Shown: positions 24,426 to 36,059, numbered from the stretch's first letter. The stretch: 64,000 nt of DNA from Acheta domesticus (GCA_031308135.1 JAHLJT010000631.1:261596925-261660924), one strand, 5' to 3'. Notes: generated by a model not told the origin, from the sequence alone. Made by a program: numbers and translations.

Positions 24426-24594
24426 GGGCTGTGTAGAGAAAGTGAGTTGCGGTAGATGTGCATGAGAGAGCGGTTGCACAGAAGACGCCGCCGGGCCTAC
24501 TTGAGAGAGGCGGGGAGGGCGTTGCGTGCGGTGCGTGGCGTGAGGGCGAGTGGCGGGGAGGCCCCTATCTCCGCCGTTACGCACGGCCGTAGTC

Positions 24595-24680
24595 AGTTCG
24601 TCAGAAACCTCAGCTGGTGCCGCTTCATCTGGCATTCCAGACACCGACGGTCCCATCTCCCCGCGATTTTTGGATAGAAG
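24595..24680 (+). promoter_or_regulatory. Candidate TATA-less promoter and 5' UTR exon of the P450 gene
   Basis: This sits in a CpG-rich island (24450-24680) in otherwise AT-rich DNA. TCAGTT at 24593-24598 matches the arthropod initiator TCAKTY with A+1 at 24595. At +28 to +32 the sequence GCTTC matches 4 of 5 positions of the DPE consensus RGWYV. There is no TATA box upstream. The block ends GATAGAAG followed by GTGAGT, a strong splice donor. The first coding P450 exon starts just after an acceptor, so an upstream non-coding exon is expected; this is the best candidate seen. The link across about 9.5 kb is an inference and needs transcript evidence. Confidence 0.35.
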
Positions 24681-25155
24681 GTGAGTGCAGGTCCGGAGAT
24701 ACTCAGTGGGAAAGGTGTTCGTATCTAAAATGATATTTTGTGTGTCATTATTTTATGCTGTGACATGTATTTATTACATTTTGCCACTTTCGCACGATAT
24801 GCTAAACGGTGTTTACCTAATATCAAGTTTTGTTTGTCAACTGATTTCAAATTTATCGTCTCTGAAAATTCAAAAATTCAAGCATAAGTCGTCTTCCATA
24901 TTTCTTTTGCGAATTTTGGATTGAAGGTCATTTCAGAACTGAAGTAACTCAGTGGGAAAGTTGTTCGTATCTAAAATGATTTTATGGGATCATTATTTTT
25001 GTGCTATGACAGATAGTTTAATACATTTTGTCACTTTTTAACTTTATGCCAAATGGTTTTTACCTACTGTCAAATTTTGTTTTTCAACTTATTTCAAATT
25101 TATCGTCTCTGAAAATTAAAAATTCTAGCCTAATTCGTCTTCAACATTTCTTTTT
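24663..25155 (+). repeat. 246-bp tandem duplication spanning the putative donor site
   Basis: Unit 1 begins GCGATTTTTGGATAGAAG at 24663 and unit 2 begins GCGAATTTTGGATTGAAG at 24909. Shared blocks include 'ctcagtgggaaag', 'gttcgtatctaaaatgat' and 'caaatttatcgtctctgaaa'. The donor GTGAGT of unit 1 is GTCATT in unit 2, so only the first copy keeps it. Confidence 0.85.
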
Positions 25156-25448
25156 TTCCAAACGAATGTTTTAATGTACTGAGGCATTGAACTAAAATAC
25201 TATCAACTCTTCTTATTGTCTTATAAATATTTCAAATTGACTTACTTAAATATATAAAAATTTTACATACAAAATATGTTTGATTAAAAATAAGTTAACA
25301 ATCTTATTGATTGCAAAATTGTGCAAATCGAACATGCTTTAGAAGTTTCTTAATACTTGTATGTAGTAATATAACACGATTCAAAATGTGTTACGTTGGG
25401 AATTGTATTGCTTCAATGTATATTCCTTGTAGAGTGTCTTAGGTATAG

Positions 25449-25674
25449 TGCTATTTTTCTAACTGCCTCTGAAACCCGTATGGCCACGATGGACTATCAG
25501 ACGGCATTTCTGGTCTTTCTCCGTCATGCCGCTAGAAGTCGCATGATCGCAAGCACTGCTTGATACGGTCGCGATCACGCGATATCGATATCTGGACAAC
25601 TGAGAAAGACGCGAAATACCGTGACATATTCCGTTGTGAAGACGGGTCTTGAGGGGCAGAGTTAGAAAAATCGC
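25449..25674. mobile_element. Foldback MITE, copy 2
   Basis: Same family as 10848-11065: ends 'gctatttttctaactgcc' and 'ggcagagttagaaaaatcgc', with an internal 'gccgctagaagtcgcatg' and 'gcaagcactgcttgatac'. Arms pair over most of the element. Confidence 0.7.
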
Positions 25675-25690
25675 AGTATAGAGTCTCGGA

Positions 25691-26127
25691 GGCACCGATG
25701 CTGCGAGAGCCCTATTTGCGATTGTAAAACCTGGCAACTGGAGTTCCGAAACTATTTTATGTGGATACGCAATACATAAATTAGATTAAACCAGCGAATA
25801 ATGCATTCTCCGTCATTCTACCAAAGATTCCTGTCCCTGGGTCACTATTCTGAAGATGAGTTTGTGAAATTTTGGTGCGCACACTACGTGAAGTAGAATA
25901 GGCAATTGCGCTAAATCATGAGAAAAAAAAACAGCGCAAATTGCTCGTGTTCGTGCAGTTGTCGGTTTTACACCGCGTAGTTTAACAACGAAAATTTTGC
26001 TAACTCATTTTCAAAATACGTGACAGCATGCGTCGTTCAACTTGCTCATATGACTGCCAAATAAAGAGACGTACCGAACGGATGGCGGACTATCTGTGAA
26101 TTTCCCTTACTCAAACAAGTACTATTA
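25691..26127. other. No recognisable gene
   Basis: AT-rich DNA with no supported feature. Confidence 0.35.
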
Positions 26128-26325
26128 AATGACATTAAAATCGATTAACTCAGCAAAATGCATTAAAATGACAGAAAAGGTAACAAATTACTCAAAAATT
26201 TACAAGAATTACATAAAAAGGGTTATTTTCTTATGTCATAACATATAATTAATTTCTATATTAAATGGTATTGTTCTAAATGGAAAAGAAAAACAAAGCA
26301 TTAACATCTGTCCCCTAGTTTGCAT
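26128..26325 (+). repeat. Direct repeat, copy 2 (partner 24225-24425)
   Basis: See the partner entry; the copies are in direct orientation about 1.9 kb apart. Confidence 0.75.
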
Positions 26326-26379
26326 TAAAATGGATTAAGGAATTTAGAAAAAATGCTCGAATTTACAAAAAATCGAATC

Positions 26380-26620
26380 GAAGTTTTGAGATTTTGAAAA
26401 AGATTATATAAAATCTGGGGGTACTTTACATGAAGCCCCCGGACATTTTCAAACTTTTCTTAAAAACGGCTCCAAATTTTTATTTACATTTCTTGTAAGA
26501 ATAGAGTAAAATGCATTTATTAAGGTGGCATAGGTCCTAATTTCACGGTTAACTCTGAATTTTCTTCGTCCTCTTCCTACAACTACAGAATCAAAGATAG
26601 ATATTTTTCTTTCAAAGAAA
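26380..26620 (-). repeat. Family A fragment, minus copy
   Basis: Minus-orientation landmarks 'gggggtactttacatgaagc', 'aaaaacggctccaaattttt' and 'ttcctacaactacagaatc' are present in order. Confidence 0.65.
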
Positions 26621-26739
26621 ATTTGTTCTCCGAAGGGAGTTCTATTATTAAGGTTAAGAACATTGTTTTTGAAAATTTTAACAGTTTTCTGGCAAAATGT
26701 ATACAAAAATACAATGTAAAAAAATACAAAAACAAGATT

Positions 26740-27700
26740 TTCTCAAAAACGGCTCCAAATATTTTCTTTAAACTCTTAGTAGGAATAGTGCTAAATGTAC
26801 TCTATGAGATGACATAAAAGGCATATTGCTCTATTCTTTCGTTTTTTTCAAAAGTTACAAAAATGAATTTTTTTCGAGTTGTCTCTCACGCCGTTAATAT
26901 TTACACCAGTGTCAATTGGTTATAATATTTATGAGTACATATGATTTAAATAATGTCAAATAAAGTTTCTCGAAAATTGAATAGTTTTCTGTGAAAATTA
27001 GCTCAAAATTCTGCATTTTCAGAAACGCTCAATCGCAATTTACTCAAAAATTGCTCAAAGTTATTTCTCTATTTCGAATGGATAGTGCTAATTTGAGTCT
27101 TTAACATGGCGTAAAGTTAATTTTGAAGTATTTTGTTTTTCAAATACTACACAATTGTAGTTTTTTTGAAAGATCCCTCACACCTTTAATATACACATTA
27201 CTAGCAATTTGTAAACACTATTGTATTTGTGAGTTAAAGTTCTTCGGATGACTCCAAATTAAGTTTCCGAAACTCAAAAATGTTCTGTAAAAAAAAGCTT
27301 CAGATTTCGAATTTACAGTATAGCTCAAACGTCATTTTCTTAAAATCGCTAAAAACGCCATTTTCTTATGGATGACTCCAAATTTTTTCTTCAAACTTTT
27401 CGAACGGATAGTGCAAATCGCATTCTTGAATATGTCATAAAATTCATTATGATGAATTTTTTGTTTTTTTCAAAAATTACAAAAATGTAATTTTTTGAAA
27501 GCTAGCTCACACCGTTAATATGCACATTTCCAGCAATTTGTAAATACTATTGTATATGTGAATTGATGTACTTCAAAATTAGTGGTGTAATGATGTTTTT
27601 TCGAAAACTCAAAAATTGTCTGTGAAAAAGAGCTTTAATTTTCGCATTTACAGTACCGCTTAAACGCCATTTTCTTAAAAACGGCTTCAAATTTTTAAAA
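26740..27700 (+). repeat. Family B tandem array, about three 300-325 bp units
   Basis: Unit starts ('g/actccaaattttttctt' or a variant) fall near 26750, 27055, 27380 and 27680. Each unit repeats 'ggatagtgctaa', 'caaaaattacaaaaatg', 'tctctcac.ccgttaatat', 'gcaatttgtaaacactatt' and 'tttctgtgaaaa.agct'. Related units lie at 32525-32830, 45185-46550 and 47230-47400. Confidence 0.75.
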
Positions 27701-27775
27701 TAAAATTGCCGATAAAGCGGCAATAAATAAAATTTTCCAAATAAAGATAAAGCGGAAAAGAAGTATTACTATTAT

Positions 27776-27830
27776 ACTAAACTAGCGGTGCTACATCAGC
27801 ACATACTTTTCCGCGTTATTGGAAACAGCT
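27776..27830 (+). mobile_element. ACTAGTGGTGC-type left terminus
   Basis: Reads ACTAGCGGTGCT, six bases, GCACATACTTTTCCGC, the terminal motif of the family described at 38304-40104. Confidence 0.5.
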
Positions 27831-27894
27831 ACGTAGTACTGAAATATTGCACTTACTGCGCTACTAACGTCTTAGCTATTGTTTGAAAACGCCC

Positions 27895-29695
27895 AATTCA
27901 ACCAAGAAGCGAACAACTCACTGATTCCATCACAGTGTTGTCAGAACTGTGTGAATTCTGCAACTGCACAAAAATAGAATACAAAAATTTTGTAAACCTG
28001 TATATATCATAAGTTGGTCCATCATTTATAAGACAGAAATCTTTTAAATAGCAGCTTTATATACAAATTTTCCACAAATTTTGTAAACCTGTATTGGAAA
28101 AAGAAGCCTGATAACCTGGAGAGTATAGAAATGCATTCCATAGGGCCATGATTAGAGAAGAGTATTTTAAAACCATGCAACAAATACTCTACTCACTACA
28201 AATGGTACAGTATTTGGGGCGAAAACTAAATATTTTCATGCAAATATCAACATGAATTAGACAATTATAACTCCTTTTCATACAGCTCCGTCATGTCACA
28301 ACAATCACACGTAATTCACAGATATTCGCGAGCGCAAAGTGAATTCCATTCTTGCAGACCCTACATTGTCGCTATTCTGAGAGCTAATATTTGTTTTACT
28401 TTTTATTTCAAATATTTCAAAATAAACAATTTCTAATATATTAATGTGTAAGTATATAACAAAAGGTCGAACGTAAGAAACGAACAGAGAAACAATGTAA
28501 AAAATTGCAAATTCTAATTTACGACACATCCAGCTATCTGAAGCGCAGTAAATTTATGTTTGTCACAAAATTATAGAAAAACTACTTGTATTTTGAAAAA
28601 AATAAGCGTGACCTTATTTGAAGTTGTAGTTTTGATAAATACATTTAATTGAGGAAAAAATGTATTTTTAAAATTGTAGTTGTAAGGAAACGACGAAAAC
28701 GAAGTGCTGTCAATTCCGAGGGGGCTATTATGTTTGTCAGGAAGTTATAGAAAAACTACTCATATTTTCAAAAAATTCAACATGATCTTATATGAAGATC
28801 TGTTTTTGATAAGCATATTTCATTAAGAAAAACAATCGTGTCTTCACATTTGTAGTTGTAGAAAGACGCCAAAATGTTTTTAATTTCTTAAAAGTTTTGC
28901 ACAATCACGCATTTCAGCGAATATGAAACCTGCACCATTCTCTTAAGCTTGCTTTAGGCTATCTCGGGTCCCAATTTAATAAAAAAACGTTGTGCAATTT
29001 TTAAGAAAAAATAAAATTATTTATGTTTGACACAATTTTTCGAAAAGAATACTGTTTTTTGAAAAATCGAACATGACCTTATTTGAAGACCTATTTTTTA
29101 TTAACACATTTCATTATGAAAAAATTGTATCTTCATAATTGTAGCTGTAGAAAGATGCCGGAATTTTTTTTCATTTTTTCAATTTTCGAAAAATCAGTTT
29201 TCAACCAACATGAGACTTACGCCATACTCTTAAATGACCTTCAGACTATCCAACTACAAAATGCAGTGAAAATTGTTGGCGCCATTTTTTTGAAAATTTT
29301 GAAAATGTCCCAGAGGCATGATGTAAAGTATCCTCCAAAATTAAAATACTTGTTTCAAAATCAAGGGGTCGCGAGATCAGCCAGACTGATGGGGGATCAA
29401 TTGTGGAGAAACTCGGCTGAACGGTTTAGTCGCTAGCGTTGTTCACAGACGGACGGACAGACGTTTTGCTTTCAATTGGTTTTTCGGTATCAAGGACCCT
29501 CAAAAAAGGGATTCTGGCTGCACCACGTGTTAGGAGATTTTTTTCTTAATTTAGCAACTGGATTTATCCACTTTTTCGTTACCAGGGCCCTGTAATAAGA
29601 GTTTTTCTACTGAATATCCGCCGTTTTTTCGCGCAGCATTACATAACTTTCCCTCTACTATACGTACGTGCGTATACTATACGGGAAAGTAAGCC
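27895..29695 (+). repeat. Long family A copy, paralogue of 56915-59890
   Basis: Aligns with 56915-58109 plus 59745-59890, starting at 'gcgaacaactcactg' and ending in the 'tatacgtacgtgcgtata' palindrome followed by GGGAAAGTAA. 28560-28960 contains two tandem sub-units with 'aaaattatagaaaaactact'. At 29533-29554 it has the uninterrupted site used by the Penelope-like insertion in its paralogue. Confidence 0.75.
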
Positions 29696-29934
29696 GTATG
29701 TCAGAAAATTATGTTCTTGTAATTTTTTAAATTGCACATATTGCACGTAAAGTTGCGCGAAAAAACTAAAATAAAAAAAATGTGCATGACTTTGATGAAA
29801 GAAGTCATTATGGAGAACAAATTTTAATTGAAGAAAACATCTCTTATCTATAATTTCGTAGTTCTTGGAAGAGGCCGAATAATATTCAAACTTTTGCAAT
29901 TTTCGAAAATACACAGTTAACCATGATATTAGGG

Positions 29935-30970
29935 CCTATGCCACCTTTATAAGTGTATTTTCCTCTGTTCTTACATGAAATTTGAAGCATTTTTTTAGAA
30001 AATTTTGAAAATGTCCGGGGGACTTCATGTAAAGTACCCCCAAATTTTACAGAATCTTTTTCAAAATTTAGAAACTTCTACTCGAGCCAAATCGGCAGGG
30101 GTTTCTTCAATTTGAAGAAAATCGTACGTATGGTTTAGGCGCTAGTTGTGTTCACAGACGGATGGACGGACCGATGGACGGTCAGACGGGCGGACAGACG
30201 GGCGGACGGACAGACGGGCGGACGGAACAGACGGGCGGACGGACAGACGGGCGGACGGACAGACGGGCGGACGGACAGACAGACGGGCGGACGGACAGAC
30301 AGACGGGCGGACGGACAGACAGACGGGCGGACGGACAGACAGACGGGCGGACGGACAGACAGACGGGCGGACGGACAGACAGACGGGCGGACGGACAGAC
30401 AGACGGGCGGACGGACAGACAGACGGGCGGACGGACAGACAGACGGGCGGACGGACAGACAGACGGGCGGACGGACAGACAGACAGACGGGCGGACGGAC
30501 AGACAGACAGACGAGCGGACGGACAGACAGACGAGCGGACGGACAGACAGACGAGCGGACGGACAGACAGACGAGCGGACGGACAGACAGACGAGCGGAC
30601 GGACAGACAGAAGAGCGGACGGACAGACAGACGAGCGGACGGACAGACAGACGAGCGGACGGACAGACGGGCGGGCGGACAGACGGGCGGACAGACAGAC
30701 GGACAGACGGGCGGATAGACGGACAGACGGAAGTTTTGCATTCAATTGGTGTTTTGGTATCAAGGACCCACCAACGAAGGAGTCTGGTTACATCACGTAT
30801 CAGGGGATTTTTTGTCTTAATTTAGCAACTGGCTTTATCCACTTTTTCGTTATCAGGGCCCGGCAATGAATTTTTCCTGCTGGAAATCCGCTGTTTTTTT
30901 CGTGCAGCATTACAGAACTTTCCCTCTACTACGTGTATTACTCCGTATATACGTACGTATACGGAAAAGT
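29935..30970 (+). repeat. Family A copy carrying a large satellite expansion
   Basis: Begins 'tattagggcctatgccacc', continues through 'gacttcatgtaaagtacccc' and the (GGACAGAC)n block, then 'ggctttatccactttttcg', 'cagcattacagaactttc' and a terminal palindrome 'tatatacgtacgtata'. The block between 30184 and 30713 is expanded compared with other copies. Confidence 0.75.
30184..30713 (+). repeat. 20-bp satellite (GGACGGACAGACAGACGGGC)n lacking T
   Basis: The array starts with 16-bp units, passes to about a dozen 20-bp units ending in GGGC (about 30260-30500), then about eight 20-bp units with GAGC (about 30510-30660), and ends in irregular units. The plus strand has no T over about 530 bases. 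All long open frames here, on both strands, are composition artefacts (TDRRADGQ-type or SVCPSARL-type repeats). Confidence 0.9.
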
Positions 30971-31189
30971 CAAAATTACATAAACAAGTTTTCTCAAAAA
31001 CGGCCCCAAATTTTTTCTTTAAAATTTTGCTAGGGATGCGTGTAAATATGATGACATTGACAATAGTTTTCTGTATTCTTTTTTTTTCAAAAATCGCGAA
31101 AATATAATTTGTTTTGTCTAGCCTTACACGTCGTTCATATTTACATTAGCGGTTTTTTGTGTACATCCCACATTTAATATATCGGGCCC

Positions 31190-31790
31190 AGATCATATGT
31201 ACTATGAACATCGAAAAGCGTGTTGGAGACATATGAATACAATAACTGACTTGTTCAATAGATGTTTGGATCAAGGTAATATACCAGGCAGATGGAGAGA
31301 ATCACCATTTACATTACTGTAGAAAGGGAAAGGAGCCGTAAGTGACCCCATGTCATCTAGGAGGGTCGCGCTAGAATCCTTCAGATAAAGACTCTCGCCA
31401 AATTAACCACTAGTAGACTGACATAGTAGAGGAGAGAATGCTGGAGGAAGAGATCCGTTTTAGAGCTGGAAGGTCCACTATCCAAGCGGTACAGTGCGTT
31501 TAGGAGAAATACACGAAGCACTAAAAGCACAGAAAGGAAATCCATACGCTGATTTCATAGACTTTACGAAGCCTGTCTACTCTGTTAACAAAGGCCTGAT
31601 TCTAGATAAGCTGGAACGTATTTCTGGGAGCAATATGATTACAAGACTCATTATACTCGCTAAAAAGTATTCCGGTTAAAAATGATAAATGAATCTGCGA
31701 CAACATAACGATGTCAAGGCCAATAACGCAATCAGTGAGAGTGCTGCAAGGAGATCCTATCAGTCTCTTGTTATTCAATGTCGGAACGTA
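31190..31790 (+). pseudogene. LINE reverse transcriptase pseudogene
   Basis: Readable across frames: TDLFNRCLDQGNIPGRWRES, KGKGAVSDP followed by a broken SSRRVALESF (compare 'YKGKG..DP.SYR.IAL'), IHEALKAQKGNPYADFIDFT with VNKGLILDKLE, then ITQSVRVLQGDPISLLLFNV (the '.GV.QGDPLSPLLFN' motif). Several stops and frameshifts are present. It belongs to a different LINE lineage from the RT at 12730. Confidence 0.7.
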
Positions 31791-32212
31791 TGATATAAAA
31801 CCTATTTTAACCCATTAGTTATCTTTGCACCCATATGGTAACGCCTCCCGCAAGTTCAAACTTTCATTTTTCTTTCCTCCCCCGGTCCAAATCTGAGAGA
31901 AAAGGATGTTCCAACGTGCTTTGCAACGTATTAGGAGTGCTTGCTGCATTTGTCGAGACAGAACATAGATTTGAAAATGGAAGAAGGGTTTGACTTTCAC
32001 CTTCGGCGATCTATTTTGGTGCAAGTCATTTGATTGTATTTTTTCTGAAATTATTTTATCATAACATTGTTCTAAAGATATATTGGAAGATATGCTTACA
32101 ATTATTGGTAAAAAATAACTTATAATTTGTAGGAGAGAGATGATTTTGTTCTGCGTTACCGTATGGGTGCAGCGGGAACTAACACACTCATGTTTTTTTT
32201 CTGATATGACAG
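31791..32212. other. No recognisable gene
   Basis: AT-rich. It ends in 'tttctgatatgacag', a plausible 3' splice site of the piggyBac remnant that follows. Confidence 0.35.
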
Positions 32213-32470
32213 ACCTAATATTTCACTTCAAGAGGCAATTGATCTGCTGGAAACTGATTTATCTGGTAATATTTTATCAGATGCTATGTTTGTGGAGCCA
32301 CTTAATCCAACAGTTCATATTGATAAAGCATCAGGAAACGAAGATGAAGGTTTTGATTTGATTTATTTAGGCAAAAAACAGTAAAAACTGTTTAACACTT
32401 AAGGGGAATAGAAGATGATATGTTGTCAGGTAGACAACTACTTGTTCCGGAATCGTTCTCCCGAATAGTA
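32213..32470 (+). pseudogene. piggyBac-derived (PGBD-like) N-terminal remnant
   Basis: A frame right after an AG reads ISLQEAIDLLETDLSGN, then MFVEPLNPTVHIDKASGNED, resembling the acidic N-terminus of PGBD proteins ('SLEEALD....D..I.PP.....TDEDS.DED'). A second frame reads GIEDDMLSGRQLLVPESF. A stop and frame change separate them. There is no DDD catalytic core here, so it is a fragment. Confidence 0.5.
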
Positions 32471-32524
32471 AGCACAATGAATTATTAATTATGTCCAAAC
32501 CTGGACCTCGTGTCCAAACCTGGA

Positions 32525-33063
32525 CCCCGAACGGATAGTGCTAATTGCACTCTTTAATGTGTCGTAAAGGTAATTTGGGGGTATTTTTTGTTTTTTCAAA
32601 AATTACAAAATTTTTTTTTTAATATCTCTCATACTGTTAAAATTCACATTTCCAGCAATTGGTAAACTCTATTGAATTTGTGAGTGTAAGTGCTTCAAAT
32701 TACTTCAAATAACATTTTTAGAAAACTCAAAAATTTTCTGTAAAAAAGAGCTTCAAATTTCGCATTTACAATAGCGCTTAAACGCTTACAATAGCGCCCA
32801 TTTTCTTGAAAACAGCTTCAAATGTTTCAACGAAAATTGCCACTTGGGAAAATGTTTAACTGTTTTTTTAATATTCTTAAAATAATAGTTTTGCTCTACT
32901 ATTGGGAAATCAAAAAATTAATAAAATGTCAAAAATATATAGTTTGGACGGCAATAGATAGCAGCTGTCAAGAGTATTGGCATGTCCGAATAGGTAGCCG
33001 AGACCAAACGAAACAGAAAAGTAATACGGGAAAGTCTGTGCCATTCTTAACACCACTAGTTCT
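32525..33063 (+). repeat. Family B unit joined to an ACTAGT-type right end
   Basis: Contains 'gaacggatagtgctaatt', 'cagcaattggtaaactctat', then 'gataatgg'-free unique sequence, 'gcaatagatagcagctgtc', 'aatacgggaaagtctgtgc' and 'aacaccactagt'. Related right ends are at 36150-36265, 44600-44668, 46650-46772 and 47495-47611. Confidence 0.6.
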
Positions 33064-34226
33064 TAATACTCGTAGGTATAGGCAAATATGCAATGACGTA
33101 ATCAGAATTAGAAATCTCTTATTGGATAATGGAACCCCTGCCCAGCTGCCAGACACTAGTTGTCAAGTTGACAGATATATCATTCGGACAATACAGTAAT
33201 TCTTCAACATTTGCGAGAGTTAGGTTCCCAAAAAACCTCGCGAATGTCAAATCTGCGAATGAAGAAAGATGGGTTAGGTTACTGGATATCAAAAAGCTGT
33301 TTAAAAAAGAAAGAAAAAATCTAGCAAACAATTGCTAAAGAACTGAGTAAGTGCTACCAAACCAATTCACAATTAATATACCAAAGAGAGGAAATAAAAC
33401 AATATTTGAAACTAATTTCACAGTTGAAGGTGATTGAGTATAGGATTGGTTTATTTTTTAAGTTCATCCTCCTCCTCATTGTTCTAATATCCAGTCATGG
33501 AAAAGTCGCTGCATCTATTTCTCTTAAATTTCTAAGATATTTCCATGTTCGGATCACTTCGAATGCCCTTTCCACCACAGCTTGTTGAAATTTTAGAACG
33601 CCAATAACTGCTTTAACATTAAAATTGGTCCAAGGCGAAGTTCGCTTCTGTTACTTCATTTCGTTCGAGGTTTTCTTTACTGATAACTTCCCGAAGTTGC
33701 TCTTCAGTGAGGTCATTATAATGAGAGTTGCACAGATCCTGAATGGCTTTTCTGTTCATGTGGCCAAAACCCTTACTTCCAATTTCTCGCAACCGAATTG
33801 AATTATTTTACAAATGTATCATTGAATGTGATACTTTTAGCTTCGGGTCTGTCGAGTTGGAGAGCAATTAAAATAGTTTTTGTTAAATTAATTAACAGTA
33901 AATATTCTAAATGGTGTAATACATTTTTATAGAGGCCTATTGTGGTTATACCAAATTAAGTACGATAATGTGAATTAAGAGAACATAGTCGTCAAATCCG
34001 TTAATTTTTTAATGCTCTTTATTATTCCCACAGCAATTGCACACATAATACCTGATCATAAAACATTGATCTATTTCTCGCAAACAAGAAGTTCTAGGCT
34101 TTTGTTAACTTTTGCAATGAACAAAATATATAAATCTTCTGTCCTTTTCTGTCTTTCGTTGTCTTCGTACATGCCCTTCAAATAATATTGTTGTTCTGAG
34201 AGACGTGACCTGGGCGTTCCTTGCAG
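33064..34226. other. Putative 5' intron, nothing else recognised
   Basis: AT-rich DNA up to the acceptor at 34225-34226. Apart from a pyrimidine-containing 3' end, no features are supported. Confidence 0.4.
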
Positions 34227-34239
34227 GCGCCGCGCGGCC

Positions 34240-34348
34240 ATGGCCCTGGTGGTGCCGCTGCTGGTGGCGGCGACGGTGCTGCTAGCGCTCCTGGCGGCGA
34301 CGCGCCTCTACCACCAGGCCTACGAGCGCCCGCCCAACTTCCCGCCCG
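34240..34348 (+). CDS. P450 coding exon 1: membrane anchor and proline hinge
   Basis: Encodes residues 1-36 plus one base. Residues 2-20 are a hydrophobic Leu/Val/Ala helix, the N-terminal signal anchor that holds microsomal P450s in the ER, followed by TRLYHQAYER and PPNFPP. The ATG at 34240 has G at -3 and +4, and no other ATG precedes it in frame after the acceptor. The exon is preceded by CCTTGCAG (34219-34226), so transcription probably starts upstream and the true exon begins at 34227. The donor is GTGAGT at 34349, phase 1. The exon is GC-rich, unlike its surroundings. Confidence 0.85.
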
Positions 34349-34434
34349 GTGAGTGGCCCAGCGATCGGCGATGCGACGTCGATGTCTGGGTTTCCAAATC
34401 ATCCATTTGTTTTTCTTTTGAGAAAAAGATGTCA

Positions 34435-34760
34435 AATATAAATATTTTTGCTTTCTCGCTACCGCTTACGCTGTAGGCAGAAAGTTATATAATGCTGCTG
34501 AAAAAAAGCGGCAAATTTTTGGCAGAAAAAATCTTTTTGCCGGGCCCTGGTAAAGAAAAAGTGGATAAATCCAGTTGCAAAATTACAAAAAAAAAATCCT
34601 TTAACACGTGATGCAGCCATAGTCCATGTTTTGTGGGCCCTTGATATCGAAAAATCGATTAACGGCAAAATGTCTGTCTGTGAACAACGCTAGCGGCTAA
34701 AGGCGAACAGACGAATTTTTCCAAATCTGATATTTCCTAATCGATCTGGGTGATGTCGCG
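34435..34760 (-). repeat. Family A, minus copy in intron 1
   Basis: Minus-orientation landmarks 'gaaagttatataatgctg', 'ttgccgggccctgg', 'aaaaagtggataaatccag', 'cacgtgatgcagcc', 'ttgatatcgaaaaatcga' and 'aacgctagcggctaa'. Confidence 0.75.
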
Positions 34761-34964
34761 GCCCCTTGAATTTGATGAGTCACTCCAGCGCTGAGATATC
34801 CTCGGACTCGGATTTGCCACGCTGAAAAGGCGGCTCCACACATTCCGTTGATTGATTCTTTAGTGATTCCGTGGGCGTCAACCGATAAGGTAATTATTCC
34901 CGTAAATATAGTCTATCCTTTTATCGTGGGAGGTGAGTACGAAATTTTTCCGCTGGATGGCGAG

Positions 34965-35275
34965 ACCCGGCCATCTGGTCGGGTCTACCGGTCGCCTGGC
35001 AGAGCTTTCCCTAACCAGATATGTCCCACCGCAGGGCAACTCCCCAGCGGGGACAAGCTCTAATCCCCCGTCTGGTCTCTCGACACGTGTGGTAGTGTAG
35101 TGCATGTTATTGTGTGTATAAAGGGTGAGGGTAGGAAATGGAAGAGGAAGGAAATATCGCGCGTGGTCCGTGGCCCGCTAATTAGAGTACTGTTGGGCAT
35201 TCGCGTGGTGTTGATCGGAGAAACCACGGAAAACCACCGATCAGAGCAGCCGGCCGCTAGAATTCTCCTGCAGAC
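34965..35275 (+). repeat. GC-richer dispersed repeat, copy 2 of 19780-20275
   Basis: Shares 'gtggtagtgtagtgcatg', 'gaggaaggaaa', 'cgtggcccg', 'gtggtgttgatcggagaaa', 'agagcagccggc' and 'tagaattctcctgcagaca'. Same orientation as the first copy. Confidence 0.65.
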
Positions 35276-35580
35276 AATGACGGAATTTGGCCTGGCTGAC
35301 CAACTAGTATTGTCATTTGCCGAATAACGACGTACAATCCCGTCCAAACCTCAATGACGTACGACGACGAACGAACGATATACGCCGAATAACGACGTAG
35401 AATCCTCGCCCAATCCCGAGCAGTTGATTCCTCGGCGAATGTTTGCTTCTTTGATGTGTCCAAGAGAGCGACTCGCCGTGGGTAGGGCGAGCACCGAACG
35501 TTCGTCTTTCGGCGAATAGACAGCAAGCCATCCACGCATCTCTTTATCCGGCGAGCAATCGCTGGCTTCTCGCCTGTTAT
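35276..35580. repeat. Unclassified GC-rich segment with internal repeat
   Basis: 'cgaataacgacgta.aatcc' occurs at about 35322-35342 and 35384-35404, 62 bases apart. Open frames on the minus strand are not supported as genes. Confidence 0.4.
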
Positions 35581-36059
35581 GCTGGCAGATGAGTGGAGTT
35601 ACATTAAGAGAGAAGGTGTGTCAACATTTCAATCTCAAACTGCAACTCTTTTAGGCGATTTCCCTGAGTCCTAGCCCAAGGCGCTGCAAACGATTTGAGT
35701 ATTTTGGGGGCAAGAAGGTGGGCAATGTGAACAGCTGATATGTTGATTCTTTATAAACTCGGTGAGTACAAAGACGATAACATTGGAGGGTCAAATAAAT
35801 ACAAACGTATGATAAAATGGGCTGAACTTATTTCGTTACTACATATGTTACGTCGTGGTTCAAGGAAATCTTATCAAATACGTAACTGTGATTTTTCCGT
35901 TCCGAATCATGTGGATGTACAAAAAATGAGTACAAGTTGTGCCAGTGATAAAAAGGAAATTAAATAGCAAAGTTTATATTTGCAAATACATTTTGAATAA
36001 ATCAATTAATGTTTTGAGAAATGAGATAAGAACTCACTCTAATAATTATTCTTACTCTG
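35581..36059. other. Intron DNA, nothing recognised
   Basis: AT-rich, no supported features. Confidence 0.35.

Noticed and set aside
24321..24677. Open frames of 73-111 codons in the CpG-rich block
   Set aside because: Not conserved-looking, overlapping on both strands; high GC explains the lack of stops.
30142..30869. Five open frames of 190-235 codons on both strands
   Set aside because: They exist because the T-less 20-bp satellite contains no stop codons; the protein is a simple repeat in each frame.
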